DNA of 64,000 nucleotides from Ariolimax columbianus (taxonomy: Eukaryota > Mollusca > Gastropoda > Stylommatophora > Arionidae), in the NCBI GenBank assembly GCA_036924085.1, contig JAVGWX010000004.1, forward strand, positions 43,294,793 through 43,358,792, written 5' to 3'. A program made the position numbers and the translations under genes. Below, piece after piece: positions 11,743 through 22,128 of this stretch. The notes beneath the pieces are model-generated. The model searched no databases, had not been told where the DNA came from, and saw only the letters and a program-made list of their open reading frames with translations. How positions within the stretch are numbered: the stretch's first letter is position 1; every line of letters begins with the position of its first letter.

Positions 11743-13044
11743 CAAGGGGTGTTCAAGTCAAACCGGTACTTCTTTTGCAAGGGGAAAAAAACTATGTTCA
11801 AGTAGTCAAAATGACATTTATTTTTTTATATAATCTACTGCAACGTATATGCACGTATTTCAGCATTTAAGTAATGTTTGAAAAGATATAGCGTAGAAAG
11901 ATTTTTCAGAATGTTTGAACCAATTTAAGACAGCCTGTTTCACTTCGTCATCAGTGCTGAATCGCTGACCTCCCAGAAATTCTTGTAGAAGTCCAAACAG
12001 GTGGAAATCGCTTGTAGCGAGGTCTGGGCTGTAAGGTGGATGTGGCAATACCTCCCAGTCTAGTTGCTACAGATGGCACATAGTGCGGTGAGTCGTATGA
12101 GGTCGAGCGTTATCTTGCAGGAGGAGGATGCCCTATATGATCAAACCAGGCGGTTTTTTCTGCAGACGTTTATGCACATCACTCAAAATGCGTATGTACT
12201 GTTCACTGTTGATATTGGCACCACGAAGTAGAAAATCGTCATGAATGATGCCAGGTTTGTTCTAGAAAACACTCGCCATTACTTTACCTACAGACGAATT
12301 GTCAGAAATGTGTTGGGTGGTGGGGTTTGCGCGTACTTCTACTGCTTGCATGTTCGTTTCTATTCAGGAATATAATGATGCGGCTTGGTTTCATCACATG
12401 TAATGATACGATCCAAAAAGTCATGCCTTTACATGTCAAAATGTTTCTTCAATTCAGTTCAGGCTTGAACCCTTCTCTGCCGATCAGAAGCGGAAAGCTG
12501 TCTTGGCACCTATCGTGGACTAACCTTCCGAAACTGCACATGTTCATGAAAAATAGTCTTCACCGTACCCAGAGAAAGACTTGCCTCTTGTGGAATTTTG
12601 TGACAGGTTATGCGTCGATTTTCCAGGATAAGGCGTTCCACAATCTGGATATTCACAGGAATGATTGTGGTGCATTGAGAACCACCACGGCTGGGATCAT
12701 CACACATGAATGTACGGAATTTTCTAAAACATTTACACCATTCAACTGTCTTACTGCGGCTGAGTGTCTCATCACTGCATTGTGGTTGCAGTCGTCTGTA
12801 AATTTCAGCAGGTTTCACGATTTCTGTCACAGGAAAATTCATCACAACACGCTATTTCATGCAAGCACTAATAGTGTTGCCTGTCATTTTTATTTATCTG
12901 TCTCTAGACTGGTTCTTGGCAAGTAGGCCAATAAGCAGTAATAGGACACAAGTGCCCCAAACAAATGTTAGTAGTTCTAGCACGCTACAGCCCATTCAGG
13001 TAGAACTAGAACAAAAAGTCCCGGTTTGATTTGAACGTCCCTCG
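11743..13044 (-). mobile_element. Mariner element, complete with TIRs and TA TSD
   Basis: The 1,302-bp element has terminal inverted repeats of about 30 bp. The left end reads GTTCAAGTCAAACCGGTACT. The right end, read inward, gives GTTCAAATCAAACCGGGACT. It is flanked by TA on both sides (11,741-11,742 and 13,045-13,046), the target duplication of the Tc1/mariner superfamily. Both flanks are units of the same 34-bp minisatellite; removing the element and one TA restores an intact AAACmTAACAAGG unit junction. Size and ends fit a full-length mariner. Confidence 0.93.
11860..12850 (-). pseudogene. Mariner transposase (DDD), broken
   Basis: Translated on the minus strand in order: an HTH region (PAEIYRRLQ, ETLSRSKTVEWCKCF, then a second helix set ERLILENRRITCHKIPQEAS); DFLDRIITCDETKPHHYIPE with the first catalytic aspartate (near 12,385); GIIHDDFLLRGANINSEQY; LLLQDNARPHTTHRT with the second aspartate (near 12,115); and PPYSPDLATSDFHLF with the third (near 12,005). 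The catalytic triad is therefore still readable. The gene is dead because of stops after the YIPE segment, after VF (a TAG where tryptophan is expected), after GLII and after CHL, plus a frameshift after FRKVSPR. The C-terminus ends FQTLLKC then stop, where a related copy continues LLKLWDECIKV. Confidence 0.92.
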
Positions 13045-13617
13045 TAACAAGGCCGCATGATGAAGTTAGCTGTAAACCTAATAAGACCGGATGATCAAGT
13101 TAGCTGTAAACCTAATAAGGCCGGATGATGAAGTTAGCTGTAAACCTAATAAAGCCGGAGGATGAAGTTAGCTGTAAACCTAATAAGGCCACATGAAGTT
13201 AGCTGTAAACCTAATAAGGCCACATGAAGTTAGCTGTATACCTAATAAGGCTGGATGATGAAGTTAGCTGTAAACCTAATAAGGCTGGATGATGAAGTTA
13301 GCTGTAAACCTAATAAGGCTGGATGATGAAGTTAGCTGTAAACATAATAAGGCTGGATGATGAAGTTAGCTGTAAACCTAAAAAGGCTGGATGATGAAGT
13401 TAATTGTAACCTAATAAGGCTGGATGATGAAGTTAGCTGTAAACCTAATAAGGCCACATGAACTTAGCTGTAAACCTAATAAGACCGCATGAACTTAGCT
13501 GTAAACCTAATAAGACCGCATGAAGTTAGCTGTACATCTAATAAGACCGCATGAAGTTAGCTGTACATCTAATAAGACCGCATGAAGTTAGCTGTACATC
13601 TAATAAGACCGCATTCA
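13045..13617. repeat. 34-bp minisatellite, right part, ~18 copies
   Basis: Continuation of the array at 11,657. Units contain GTTAGCTGTAAACCTAATAA and end GGCTGGATGATGAA or the shorter GGCCACATGAA, so two length variants (34 and about 30 bases) occur in homogeneous runs. This suggests local expansion of variants. Confidence 0.95.
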
Positions 13618-13654
13618 AGAACATTCAATTAGCTTCCTAATTTGTACATCCTCG

Positions 13655-13815
13655 TGCGGTTGTTGTTGTTGTTTCGAAGGCCCATAATGAGTAAGTTTAC
13701 TCTCTTGTTCGCCCTGAAAAGCACGTTAAGTGGCGAGTTGCAGTGGCTTTCCTTACATTCCGAGGGCGCTGATGAAAGTGGAGCGGAGTCCTCCAGGCGG
13801 TTATAGTGGCCTGTG
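13655..13815 (+). repeat. Dispersed repeat C, copy 1 (5' part)
   Basis: Shares GTTGTTGTTTCGAAGGCCCA, CCTGAAAAGCACGTTAAGTG, TTGCAGTGGCTTTCC and AGTCCTCCAGGCGGTTAT with copies at 27,860, 33,495 and 57,885. All copies have the same orientation. No coding capacity or terminal repeat is visible. Confidence 0.75.
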
Positions 13816-14669
13816 TCAAGAGCGGAAATTAACGTATATTTTATAATTGCATTATAACGATATCATGAGTTTAGGAAGAGTCACAATAACCCTTATGACC
13901 TACTAATGTTTCATTAGTGGCCCCGTCAGTCGGGGAAAATTATTTCATTGAATCTTCTTTTACTCTTTGGTGTTTTTAATTTGTTTGTTTTTGAAAATTA
14001 AAATTAAATTATAAAAGACGGGAGAAAAAAAATTTAAAAAAAAGATTTGTTCTGCAAAATTTTAATTAATTCTGAAGGCACACTTAATTGCCTACAAGGC
14101 CACTTCTGGCCAAGTCAGCAGGCTCCTTACCCCTGCTGAGTCAATGTTTTGTCACTGTTCAAGGGTTCATCAAAAGTATCTGAGCTTAGACGGAAAAAAC
14201 TAACTTGCTTATTTAATTCAAAACCTGACCATGGCCTGGTCTGATCCCCTCAAAATAAGCCCCAAAATGAGTGGACACATGTCTATCAGCGGTACTCTCA
14301 CCGCTTGAAATGAAACATATCTGAAAGTCATAAAAAAAAATATCCGTTAGACATTTCGTAGCATTTATCTTGATTTCTTCTATGTACTGAAATCGCGTCA
14401 TTTTGAGTGCTATCTTGGGTTTATGGAAGAAGAGAAAAATCACAGGGAGTCATGTCCAGAGAGTTGGGGGGTGGGGAGAGGGTGGGGGTTTGTGGCGAAT
14501 CTATCAATGCCGTGTTTCAGCATCAAATCCTGGATGAGGTGCATTGCGTGGGTAGGAGCATACATCATGTCGTGATGTATTCTCTGTATATCCCTATGGG
14601 AATAACAGCCAATTTCGTAATGCTCAGAAACTTCATAGTGAAGCTGTAAAGTATTCATCCAGGAAGTTT
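13816..14669. other. Intergenic, no gene recognised
   Basis: AT-rich, with a poly-purine/poly-A stretch near 14,010-14,045. Short overlapping frames around 14,213-14,658 on both strands show no family resemblance. Confidence 0.5.
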
Positions 14670-14681
14670 GAACGTGGGTGG

Positions 14682-15387
14682 AGCAATTTCAGAGCGGAGG
14701 CAGAGGCACTGAAGGCTGCAGTAAAAGCAATGCTGACAGGCGAAAGCAATGAAAGCCAGATAGTCCTGTTTATAGATGCCCTGGCCGTAGTTACAGCACT
14801 AAAAAGCCAGAAAATACCGAACTTAATGATTTAAGAGCCGTACTCTGTCAACTATGCCAGCAGGCCGCACCAAAAAGAGTAGTGGTACAGTGGGTTCCAT
14901 CCCACTGTAACATCCAAGGCAACGAGGAGGCAGACAGACTGGCAAAAGAAGGTGCAAGACTACCGCAACCAGATTCTAGTGTGACCTACGAAGAGTCAAA
15001 AAGGCTTATTAGGGCCAGGTACATGGCCAGATGGGAAACAGAACATACTGGCTACACAAAAAATGATACCTACTACCAGTTGAACAAAAGAGAGCAGGTC
15101 GTGGTCTTCAGACTCCGCACAGGCCACAACAGACTGAGGTACCATCTATTCAATAAACTGAAGCTAGGTGGCACTGACGAATGCACTTGTGGTACAGGGA
15201 AATTGACTGCTGAACATCTGCTGCAAAATTGCCCGACATACGAGGACCAGAGAAAGCACATGTGGCCATCACCAGTGCCAACACTAGACAAGCTCTATGG
15301 CAGTGTCGACAGCCTCAGGATGACAGCTGCTTTCTTCGAACAAATTCAAGTTGACGTCTGACAGCGTACGAAGAAGAAGAAGAAGAA

Positions 15388-15418
<31 letters not shown>

Positions 15419-15423
15419 AAGAA
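14682..15423 (+). mobile_element. Short LINE-derived retroposon (RNase H/CCHC), copy 1
   Basis: The insertion begins exactly at AGCAATTTCAGAGCGG and ends in a GAA-repeat tail of about 50 bases. It is flanked by a 12-bp duplication, GAACGTGGGTGG at 14,670-14,681 and GAACGTGGGAGG at 15,424-15,435 (one mismatch). It contains only the last part of a LINE ORF: RNase H without its first catalytic residue, then the cysteine-rich C-terminus. A second copy (41,362-42,060) starts at the very same base. The long copy at 35,581-37,766 shows that this point is internal to a bigger LINE. Confidence 0.9.
14700..15361 (+). pseudogene. LINE RNase H and C-terminal domain fragment
   Basis: The reading starts with AEAEALKAAV (RNase H catalytic glutamate), then VLFIDALAVVTAL (third catalytic residue), then after a one-base deletion near 14,815 a clean frame from 14,882: VPSHCNIQGNEEADRLAKEG with the last catalytic aspartate, a linker, and CTCGTGKLTAEHLLQNCPTY, a C-C-H-C knuckle typical of LINEs in the I/jockey superfamily. 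The frame ends at a TGA at 15,359-15,361. Because the YTDGS segment is absent, this cannot be an active RNase H. In the parent LINE, RNase H would remove RNA from the cDNA hybrid during target-primed insertion. Confidence 0.9.
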
Positions 15424-15659
15424 GAACGTGGGAGGTTTTATCGTTGTATTTCATTCACAGATAAGAGAACAATTCACGCCTTAGGTGTAAGTCTATGGAC
15501 ATTTTTAAGCTGCGCCCAACATTCTGGCGGTTCGTTCATCTTCTACGATTACGAGAAAGCAATAGAGAGAGGAAATGTTAGATAGTTTTGACAAGGAGAT
15601 AACAAAACGATAAGTTTCTAGAATGTTTGATTGTAAATAAACCGTTAGAACAAAGTAAT

Positions 15660-15895
15660 TGAAGACCGGTGTATCACGGTGATAGACGAATATGAATGTA
15701 TGGGCATACACGGTTGATGACACATGTGACTGTGGCGCATACAGAACCCAGACCACCTGATGACTTGCCCCAACCTCCAGGAAACATGCAATAGGTGCGA
15801 CATGCTGGAGGCAAATGATAAGGCAATCCATGCCAATGAATACTTGACGTATGCTGTATGACGTAGTGCTTGGATACGGAAAGTAAGAAGTAAAC
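15660..15895 (+). pseudogene. LINE family 2, C-terminal fragment
   Basis: Matches the end of the LINE at 29,640-30,135: GGTGTATCACGG, then a TGTGACTGTGGCGCA segment (T-C-D-C-G-A), then CCACCTGATGACTTGCCCCA, then GAGGCAAATGATAAGGCAAT and GTGCTTGGATACGGAAAGTA. In protein terms this is a C-x-C-G-x(5)-D-H-L-x-x-C-P cysteine/histidine motif followed by EANDKAIHANEY, a typical LINE C-terminus. The RT domain is absent. Confidence 0.75.
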
Positions 15896-16174
15896 AGGTA
15901 AGTAATTGAAAGTTTGGTTGCGAAAGAACAAACACGTTTCTGTCTCAAAATCTACATTATGAAAAACGGTAAGGTATGCAGGATTCACATTTCGCAACAA
16001 TACAGGTCAAATAAATACCATTTATGAAAGATCACTCCTAGCAGTTTCCAGAAGCAAATATTTAGATGAAGTAAGAGACATGTGTAGATAATGTTATTGT
16101 GTATGTAATTGAAAGATAGCTTAATGCCTATCATACACCTGCATATGACCATAGTATGATGAAACGAAATTTGC

Positions 16175-16515
16175 GGGATCAAGTTGCTGAGCAGCGCGTA
16201 AGCTGCAGTGGTCAGCGACCCATAGCTGACTTCTAGCGTCAGGGCCAGTGGACCAGAGCTGCCAAGACCCTTCTACATCTCCACGCGGTGATCCTGGATA
16301 ACAGGCTACAACAGAGCAGACTGGATAAGGAGAAGGGATCGAAGAGAGAATGCTAACCCGGTACTAAAAAAATGCTTGCTCAGTCGGATGTGTTGGATCG
16401 AAAGGTGCAAATATTGCAGTCAAGATGTAAACTACGCATTCTGTTCTCTGGACTAAATTCTGCTACTTAATCCCTTTCAGGGTTTGGTAGCGGGAGATTG
16501 AAAACGAACGAAGCC
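16175..16515 (+). repeat. SINE family A, copy 1
   Basis: Aligns over its whole length with 43,371-43,717: starts GGGATCAAGTTGCTGAGCAG, contains GCTGCAGTGGTCAGCGACCC (A-box-like), CTCCACGCGGTGATCCTGG, TAACCCGGTACT, GTCGGATGTGTTGGA and CAGGGTTTGGTAG, and ends GAACGAACGAAG followed by GCCAA repeats rather than pure GAA. No coding capacity. I found no convincing target duplication for this copy. Confidence 0.85.
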
Positions 16516-16834
16516 AAGCCAAGCCAAATGAAATGTACCACTTAGCAAAATGAAACGGCCATGTTGGCATAAGACATAGTTGACTATTGAAGAATGCTCA
16601 ACTCATATTCGTTACAAAATAGCCAGACAGCCTTGACTATTATAAACAGTTAAAAGGCTATATATTTAGGGAGTGAATTGATTGAGAAGATCTGTTCTTC
16701 CGTCCATAGAATGACCTCCTTGCCCAACCACATTCAATTTAGGAATGCATTCAATATAACAAATGGTACTTCAAAACCGAATTATTGTTCCTTGTAAAAG
16801 AGAATCATGCGACAAAGACATTTCATATTGACAA

Positions 16835-17000
16835 GCCTGCCGAAGACGGATGTTCGGACCGAAAGATGCAAATGTCGCAGTCAATCTGTAAACTAGCGAC
16901 ACAACGCATTCCGTTCTCCAGATTACATCCTGCTACTTGCGAAGTCCTGCTTAGGACTTGGTAAAAGGAGATTGAGAACGAACGCAGAAGAAGAAGAACT
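16835..17000 (+). repeat. SINE family A, 5'-truncated copy
   Basis: Only the 3' half is present: GCCGAAGACGGATGTTCGGA, CCGAAAGATGCAAATGTCGC, ACAACGCATTCCGTTCTCC, a GGACTTGGTAAAAGGAGATT variant of the terminal block, and the GAACGCAGAAGAAGAAGAAC tail. It lies 320 bases downstream of a full copy in the same orientation. Confidence 0.85.
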
Positions 17001-17149
17001 ATTGACAAGATAATCCTGGAACATGTCCATAGATGATTACCACCTCAACATTCATATATGTTCTTGGTGAGTTTCTGACAACAAATAACCATATTTTTAC
17101 ATGACCATATGCATAGTGAAACTCACTACTACTACTATTTTACACAACC

Positions 17150-17291
17150 CACTCACACACGCACGCACGTAGGTACGCATAGACAAATATATAAATACAT
17201 ACAAACACACGCACACAAACACACACACACAAACACGCAGACGTACACACACACACAAACACGCAGACGTACACACACACAAACACGCAGA

Positions 17292-17327
<36 letters not shown>

Positions 17328-17345
17328 CGGAAACGTACACACACA
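17150..17345. repeat. CA-rich microsatellite/minisatellite
   Basis: CA dinucleotides with embedded copies of ACACAAACACGCAGACGTAC (three tandem, one variant with GGAAACG). The overlapping low-complexity frames on both strands are not genes. Confidence 0.95.
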
Positions 17346-17814
17346 TTTGATGTATAACTTTCTCTTCGAAATCCGATAGAAACATTTACATAATAACAGC
17401 TGTCGTTCTACTTTATTCTCATTGCTAAGGTAGTCCAATTTTTTGTTTCCTTGTCAACAGGCAGTCATCGAAACCCATTCGGCCAAAGCTATTCATATCT
17501 TAATTTGAACTACCTGCACAAATATCCAAATATGGTAATTGAAGATACGCCTATGGGTTGTAAACATGCACTTTGTACAAATACAAAAAGTATATTTAAG
17601 AGGTACCAAATATTTTCGTTGTCGATAAAGATAAAAGAAAACCATGTGCTTTGATATAACGGTAGGGCCTTCATAATTGTAATTATCAATATCGTAAGGT
17701 TATAACAAAAATAAGACCACATGCCAAAAAAATCTTGACACGTTATTGAATTTTGGAAAAATTCGATATATTTTGAGTACATATATTTTTGAAAGAACTA
17801 TAGATGCTTTACAG

Positions 17815-18195
17815 TGATGTACATATGCCCGAGTGGTCTGCCGGGGACTTTGTGTATGACACGAACAAGAATAGCAGCACTGCCTCACAGAGAGCATGGT
17901 GTAAGAGACGACTAACTGTGTGATATGGCCTAAACCGGCCATGGCTTTGTTTAGAGCAGCTTAGATGGCGCTAATAGACTGCGGGTCTACTTTACTCTAG
18001 TGTTTGAGTCTATTAAGATGGACTCGCACATCGGTTAACCACCCATTGCGGCACTTGTCCGAGCGCAGCGGAGTATTAAGCTGCTTAAGCCTGACCCGCT
18101 AAGCAGGAAATCCTGGTTACATCTAGCTCATACCAGAGCTGGGACCTGCACAGGAGCATCTGCCCCTGTAGAAGTACGTCGACTAAGACAAAGAC
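17815..18195 (+). repeat. Dispersed repeat I, copy 1
   Basis: Aligns for about 380 bases with 49,490-49,868: shared GCACTGCCTCACAGAGAGCA, GTAAGAGACGACTAACTGTG, CTGCGGGTCTACTTTACTCT, ATTAAGATGGACTCGCACAT, CGCTAAGCAGGAAA, GAGCTGGGACCTGCACA and GTCGACTAAGACAAAGAC. Both copies are on + and non-coding. The GTAAGAGGCGACTAA phrase is one I associate with 5' regions of invertebrate RTE-like LINEs; this is recall, not proof. Confidence 0.85.
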
Positions 18196-18199
18196 ATAT

Positions 18200-18655
18200 G
18201 CGGCACTAACATACACAGAACAGGAAGTTTGTCGCGCGCATTTGAATACTCGAGTAAGCAGATACACAATAACAAAAAGATGTGGATTCATACAATGTTA
18301 TTAGCGACGTAACAGAAATGGCAATATGTTAACGGAAAAATAAAAGATTCAGTGTTGTTTAATCAGCATGTTTTGAGAAATTAAAAATTACGATGATTTG
18401 CAAAACACCAATGTTCAAATTTGTTGGAAGCATTTTTACGGGGACAAAATGCACATGAGAAATTCACGTGATGTCACATCGAATCGCATGTGCTGTCTTA
18501 ATATCTGTTCAGCACAAGGGATAGGTCCCACCATATTTCTAATGTAATCTTTCATTTAACCTTTCTTAACATGAGAGTCAGGTGCAAGATACTGGCCAAG
18601 AACTAATTAATGTCAGGGTCAGTTACCACATACTGATTAGAATACACATGGGGAG
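18200..18655. other. Intergenic, no gene recognised
   Basis: AT-rich DNA without visible structure. Confidence 0.5.
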
Positions 18656-18659
18656 AAAG

Positions 18660-18720
18660 AGAAAACGGAAGCGAGAGATATAGAGATAGAGAGAGAGAGA
18701 GAGTGAGAGAGAGAGAGCAA
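18660..18720. repeat. (GA)n microsatellite
   Basis: Imperfect GA run with ATA and GTGA interruptions. Confidence 0.95.
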
Positions 18721-19194
18721 CACAGGACGAAAGAGATTTACATCACAAATAGATTAATGGGAAACTTTCTTCTTTATATCTCTAGTAAAGTGATGCTTTA
18801 ATACACGGTTATGCCTAGCTTCATTATGGGTTTTACATTTACCAATATCCGTACACAACAACATTCTGATGATTGTCGAGTAGACAACTGGGTTTGAAGG
18901 AGTAGTAAGAAGAGTTAATCTCCTTTGCTGATTCCACGAATGACAGGTGGGAAGAGAAACGGACCATCTTTCTTTCAAACGATGTGGGCTACTTATTCGC
19001 AACGATCAGCTCGCTTTTGGAAACATGAAAAGTAAGATATGCAAAGTCATCATTTTGAAAATCTATTTCCCTTCAGGGATTATATGGCATTGTTTTCTGC
19101 TACGACAGACTGTCATTGTGGCGGTGGATATAGTATCCTCTCTATCACACAATGAGTTCTCATGGAAGCCATTCGGACTGGCCCATATATCTCG

Positions 19195-19555
19195 GGGCGT
19201 CAAGTTGTTCGCGCTAGGGTTAGGTATACCATTCTGATCAAGACCCCCACTGACGTCAGACTTAAGCACAACATGCTCACCAAGACTCCACGTGACGTCA
19301 GGGTTAGGTATCACTATTCTGACCAAGTCCCCAACGTAACGCCAGAGTTAGGTACACCGTACTAACCCAAGATACCGACTAACGTCTGAGTTAGGTACAC
19401 CGTACTAGCCAAGACCTCACCTAACACCAGAGTTAGGTACACCGTACTAACCTAGATACCCCCTAACGCCAGAGTTAGGTACACCATACTAACCAAAACC
19501 TCACCTAACGCCAGAGTTAGGTACACCGTACTAACCAAGATCAGGGTCAGTTGCA
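19195..19555. repeat. ~42-bp minisatellite, ~8 copies
   Basis: Units contain GAGTTAGGTACACCGTACTA, ACCAAGACCTCACC and TAACGCCA. The 5' copies (19,195-19,330) are more divergent (TCAGGGTTAGGTATACC), and the homogeneous part is 19,345-19,545, as expected if the array turns over from one side. Confidence 0.92.
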
Positions 19556-19579
19556 ACATGATGATCAAGCCCCAACCTA

Positions 19580-20035
19580 ACGTCCACTCTGTGGATCTAG
19601 AAAAAGTATGTTACAGCTATCGGTCCAAGATGGTGAGTATCACACACACTGGCTCGTTCTAGAGATCTTTTCATAAGTTGCTACTGAAAGGCAAAACAGG
19701 ATAAGCGAAACAAAGAAAGAAATAAGATGTTAGTCCAGCAATTTCATATTACATTCTATTCATACTGTACAATGCATTCATTTCAGACGTTTTTCTTGTA
19801 TTTTATAAGTCCTCTAATATTGTTCAGAGTTTATACTTATCTACTTTATCGAAAGCGTTTTCATGCTATATAAATTTTATATGTATTTGTTTGTCATATT
19901 ATAGTGTTCTTTCACTAAATTGTCTAAAGGTGAAAAAAACATCACTGCGTTCCATTCCCTTACGGAATCCAATTTAATGTTTGATCAGCGGAGATTAAAA
20001 CAACTCTTTATTATTGTGCGAGCATTTTCCCTTGT
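19580..20035. other. Intergenic, no gene recognised
   Basis: No family resemblance. A short phrase AGAGATCTTTTCATAA at 19,661 recurs at 25,066 at the end of a LINE relic, so a small LINE 3' remnant is possible here. Confidence 0.4.
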
Positions 20036-20195
20036 CGAACAGAGTGCCTATTCTTTGGCAAAAACACATTTAATTTTACATCTGATTGCAGTTATTGGAC
20101 AGAACAGCCGATCCACTGACAAAAACACTTATTTCATTTTGCATCTGATTGCGGTTATGGGACAGAAGAGCCTATTCTTTGGCAAAATCGCGTTC
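20036..20195. repeat. ~60-bp tandem repeat, 2.5 copies
   Basis: The block GCCTATTCTTTGGCAAAAAC, then ATTTTACATCTGATTGC, then AGTTATTGGACAGAA is repeated at 20,048, 20,108 and 20,168. The open frame at 19,920-20,201 runs through it, but its peptide resembles nothing I know. Confidence 0.85.
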
Positions 20196-20527
20196 GTGTA
20201 GTAAGTTATGTAACCTTTATATTTAAGTCAGAAGCTAGCATCAAGATAACTGGAGATGAGATACATCTTTGTAATAGATCAGTTCTCATCTCAAGTTGCT
20301 CATGCAGAACTTAACATGTCGTATCGTCCTTAATATATTAGTCAACATCAGGGGTACTCCACAGTGCATGGACATCCTCCAGTGTAATTCTCTGTCAGAA
20401 CGTTTGTATTTCATTATTATTATTTATTACGCCCTTAGAAAAGGTATTCCCAACTATCAAAATAAAAGAATAAGTCGCACATGCACAAAAGATTGTCCAT
20501 CCCTTATATGTATTATATAATTATTTG

Positions 20528-20713
20528 TTATCCAATTAGCATGAAACTAGAGACTCAAACATCCAACCTTGGTGATAGAGAAGTTGGTAAGTAATGACAG
20601 CCATAAATTAGTATGGATATATATCCAGACGAATCTATGGCCGTCATTACTTAAAAACTTTCCTATCAGCAAGATAAGATGTTTGGGTCCTAGTATCATG
20701 GTAATTGGATAAC
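20528..20713. repeat. 186-bp near-perfect palindrome (fold-back element)
   Basis: The left arm starts GTTATCCAATTAG at 20,528; the right arm ends CTAATTGGATAAC-like (GTAATTGGATAAC) at 20,713. The centre is GGATATATATCC between 20,620 and 20,621. Inner arms read GTAATGACAGCCATAAATTA against GTAATGACGGCCATAGATTC on the other strand, and outer arms pair CAAACATC with GATGTTTG. Each arm is about 93 bases with a handful of mismatches and small indels. Possible identities are a short fold-back or MITE-type transposon, or a hairpin transcript. No terminal target duplication is obvious. Confidence 0.9.
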
Positions 20714-20940
20714 CTGCTCCACCAGAATCGATTGTGACAGTTTATGATAAAATGCCCACACAGGGACATAGCCAACTTGAATTATAATTTGTATTATGCA
20801 TTAAATTATGTTCTATATCTGGTATTTGTGTTGAACTATTTAATTGATATTTACATTAATCTGGTATTTATATTGTGGTGTGTAATTGTAATAATTATTG
20901 CCCACCAGATGCGATGATGGCACAACATCACACGGTTTTT
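20714..20940. other. Intergenic, nothing recognised
   Basis: AT-rich connector between the palindrome and the 75-bp array. Confidence 0.5.
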
Positions 20941-21165
20941 ATCTTAATAATGTAATGTGCGCTGTATTTAGATTATAGTGAGGAAGTGAATGCGCTGGTC
21001 ATCAATCTGACTCTTATCTTAATAATGTAATGTGCGCTGTATTTAGATTATAGTGAGGAAGTGAATGCGCTGGTCATCAATCTGACTCTTATCTTAATAA
21101 TGTAATGTGCGTTGTATTTAGATTAAAGTGAGGAAGTGAATGCGCTGGTCATCAATCTGACTCTT
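20941..21165. repeat. 75-bp tandem repeat, 3 copies
   Basis: Perfectly spaced units start at 20,941, 21,016 and 21,091, each opening ATCTTAATAATGTAATGTGC and ending TCATCAATCTGACTCTT. The third differs by GCGTTG and TTAAAG. The unit aligns with the start of dispersed repeat D as seen once at 57,487-57,560. Confidence 0.97.
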
Positions 21166-21345
21166 ATTCCGTTACCTTGGACAAGCGGCCAGAGAATTGG
21201 TCGAGACAACTGGAGGTAACTCAGGATGCAGGCACTCTGGGCTTACCTCCCGTGAGACCAAAGGTCGCTTGAAATTTGCGGGATTCGATCGCCCGTTTCC
21301 GTTCATTGCTTTAAGAGGCGAGTGCTTTGATTTCTTGATTACAGC
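21166..21345 (+). repeat. Dispersed repeat D, copy 1 (body)
   Basis: Follows directly from the 75-bp array. Shares with 57,565-57,745: AACTnAGGATGCAGnCACTCT, a GAGACCAAAGGTCGCTTGAA-type block, CTCGATCGCCC-like and GTTCATTGCTTTAAGAGGCG. Non-coding. Confidence 0.75.
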
Positions 21346-21799
21346 AATCCCCAGTATAGTTGATATTTATATAAGTAATTTGATGAGCTTTTCCTTGCAA
21401 CGAAAGTATAAAATAGACACAAATAATATCACTGCAAACATGCCACGCATATTGAAGAGTATGACTGGGGAGAGGTGTGTACACGGCCGTCTACCTCATA
21501 CTATTTACAATTTGTTATGGGTTAAAAAGCCACGAAAACGTCAACATGTACAGTCCAGTCAGTTTAGAGGAAATTCTGGTCTTCTGCATTGCTATTCTAA
21601 GGTTGGCAGAGATACGGGGAACTGGAGTTGACAGATTAAAACTGAACCTAGGGGAGTTGCTACTGTCTTGCTATCACACTGGTATGGGTAGGTGCAGACC
21701 ATAGTGAAGGTGTGACCCTCGTGCTATTAAGGAGGCAGTAACGGCGTAATATAATGGGATACACTAGGACTTAGAATGATACCGACTACTTTTTAAACT
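21346..21799. other. Intergenic, no gene recognised
   Basis: The open frame 21,197-21,631 overlaps the dispersed repeat and has no family resemblance. Confidence 0.45.
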
Positions 21800-22128
21800 G
21801 TCAAAAAGAAGATAAAGATAAACATTATCAAATATTATTAACCAACAAATGACAAAGAAGACACAATGAAAGATGAATTTACTGAAGACTTAAAGGACAT
21901 CATGGATGAAAGACGAATGAAAGACATTATAATTTTGATGGCGATCGATTTAAAAAAATTGAGAACGATAATAGCGGTTTTGAAAAGATCATTTGCAAAC
22001 ACGGAATCGGGGCTACAAATGATAATGGAGTATTGCTAATGCACGTTTGTGTTTTCAATCAACTGGTAATTTATGGCAGCGTGTTTGCAAATAAAAGGAT
22101 CCACATAACACCAGATTTGACCACAGAC
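21800..22128 (+). pseudogene. RTE-type LINE, endonuclease fragment
   Basis: Reading the + strand across frameshifts gives KDIIILMAIDLKK (relic of the GDFNAK strand), then NSGFEKIICKHGIGATNDNG, then FNQLVIYGSVFANKRIH. In the apurinic/apyrimidinic-type endonuclease of RTE LINEs the order is GDFNAKIGxxNxGxExVMGxHGxGxxNxNGxxF, then NLVIGGxxFxHxxIHxxTW. The endonuclease nicks target DNA to prime reverse transcription. The fragment stops abruptly at about 22,128 where the mariner relic begins, so it may have been interrupted by it. I cannot find the continuation on the far side. Confidence 0.72.

Noticed and set aside
13045..13617. CRISPR-like array (regular short repeats)
   Set aside because: Units are contiguous with no unique spacers, the context is eukaryotic with mariner and LINE elements, and no cas-like gene is present. 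The same applies to the arrays at 7,081, 19,195 and 62,383.
16175..16560. A target-site duplication for this SINE A copy
   Set aside because: ATGAAACG occurs on both sides, but not at matching distances from the ends. It was too weak to claim.
17097..17438. Cysteine/valine-rich frames resembling a small secreted protein
   Set aside because: They consist of CA/GT microsatellite in all phases.
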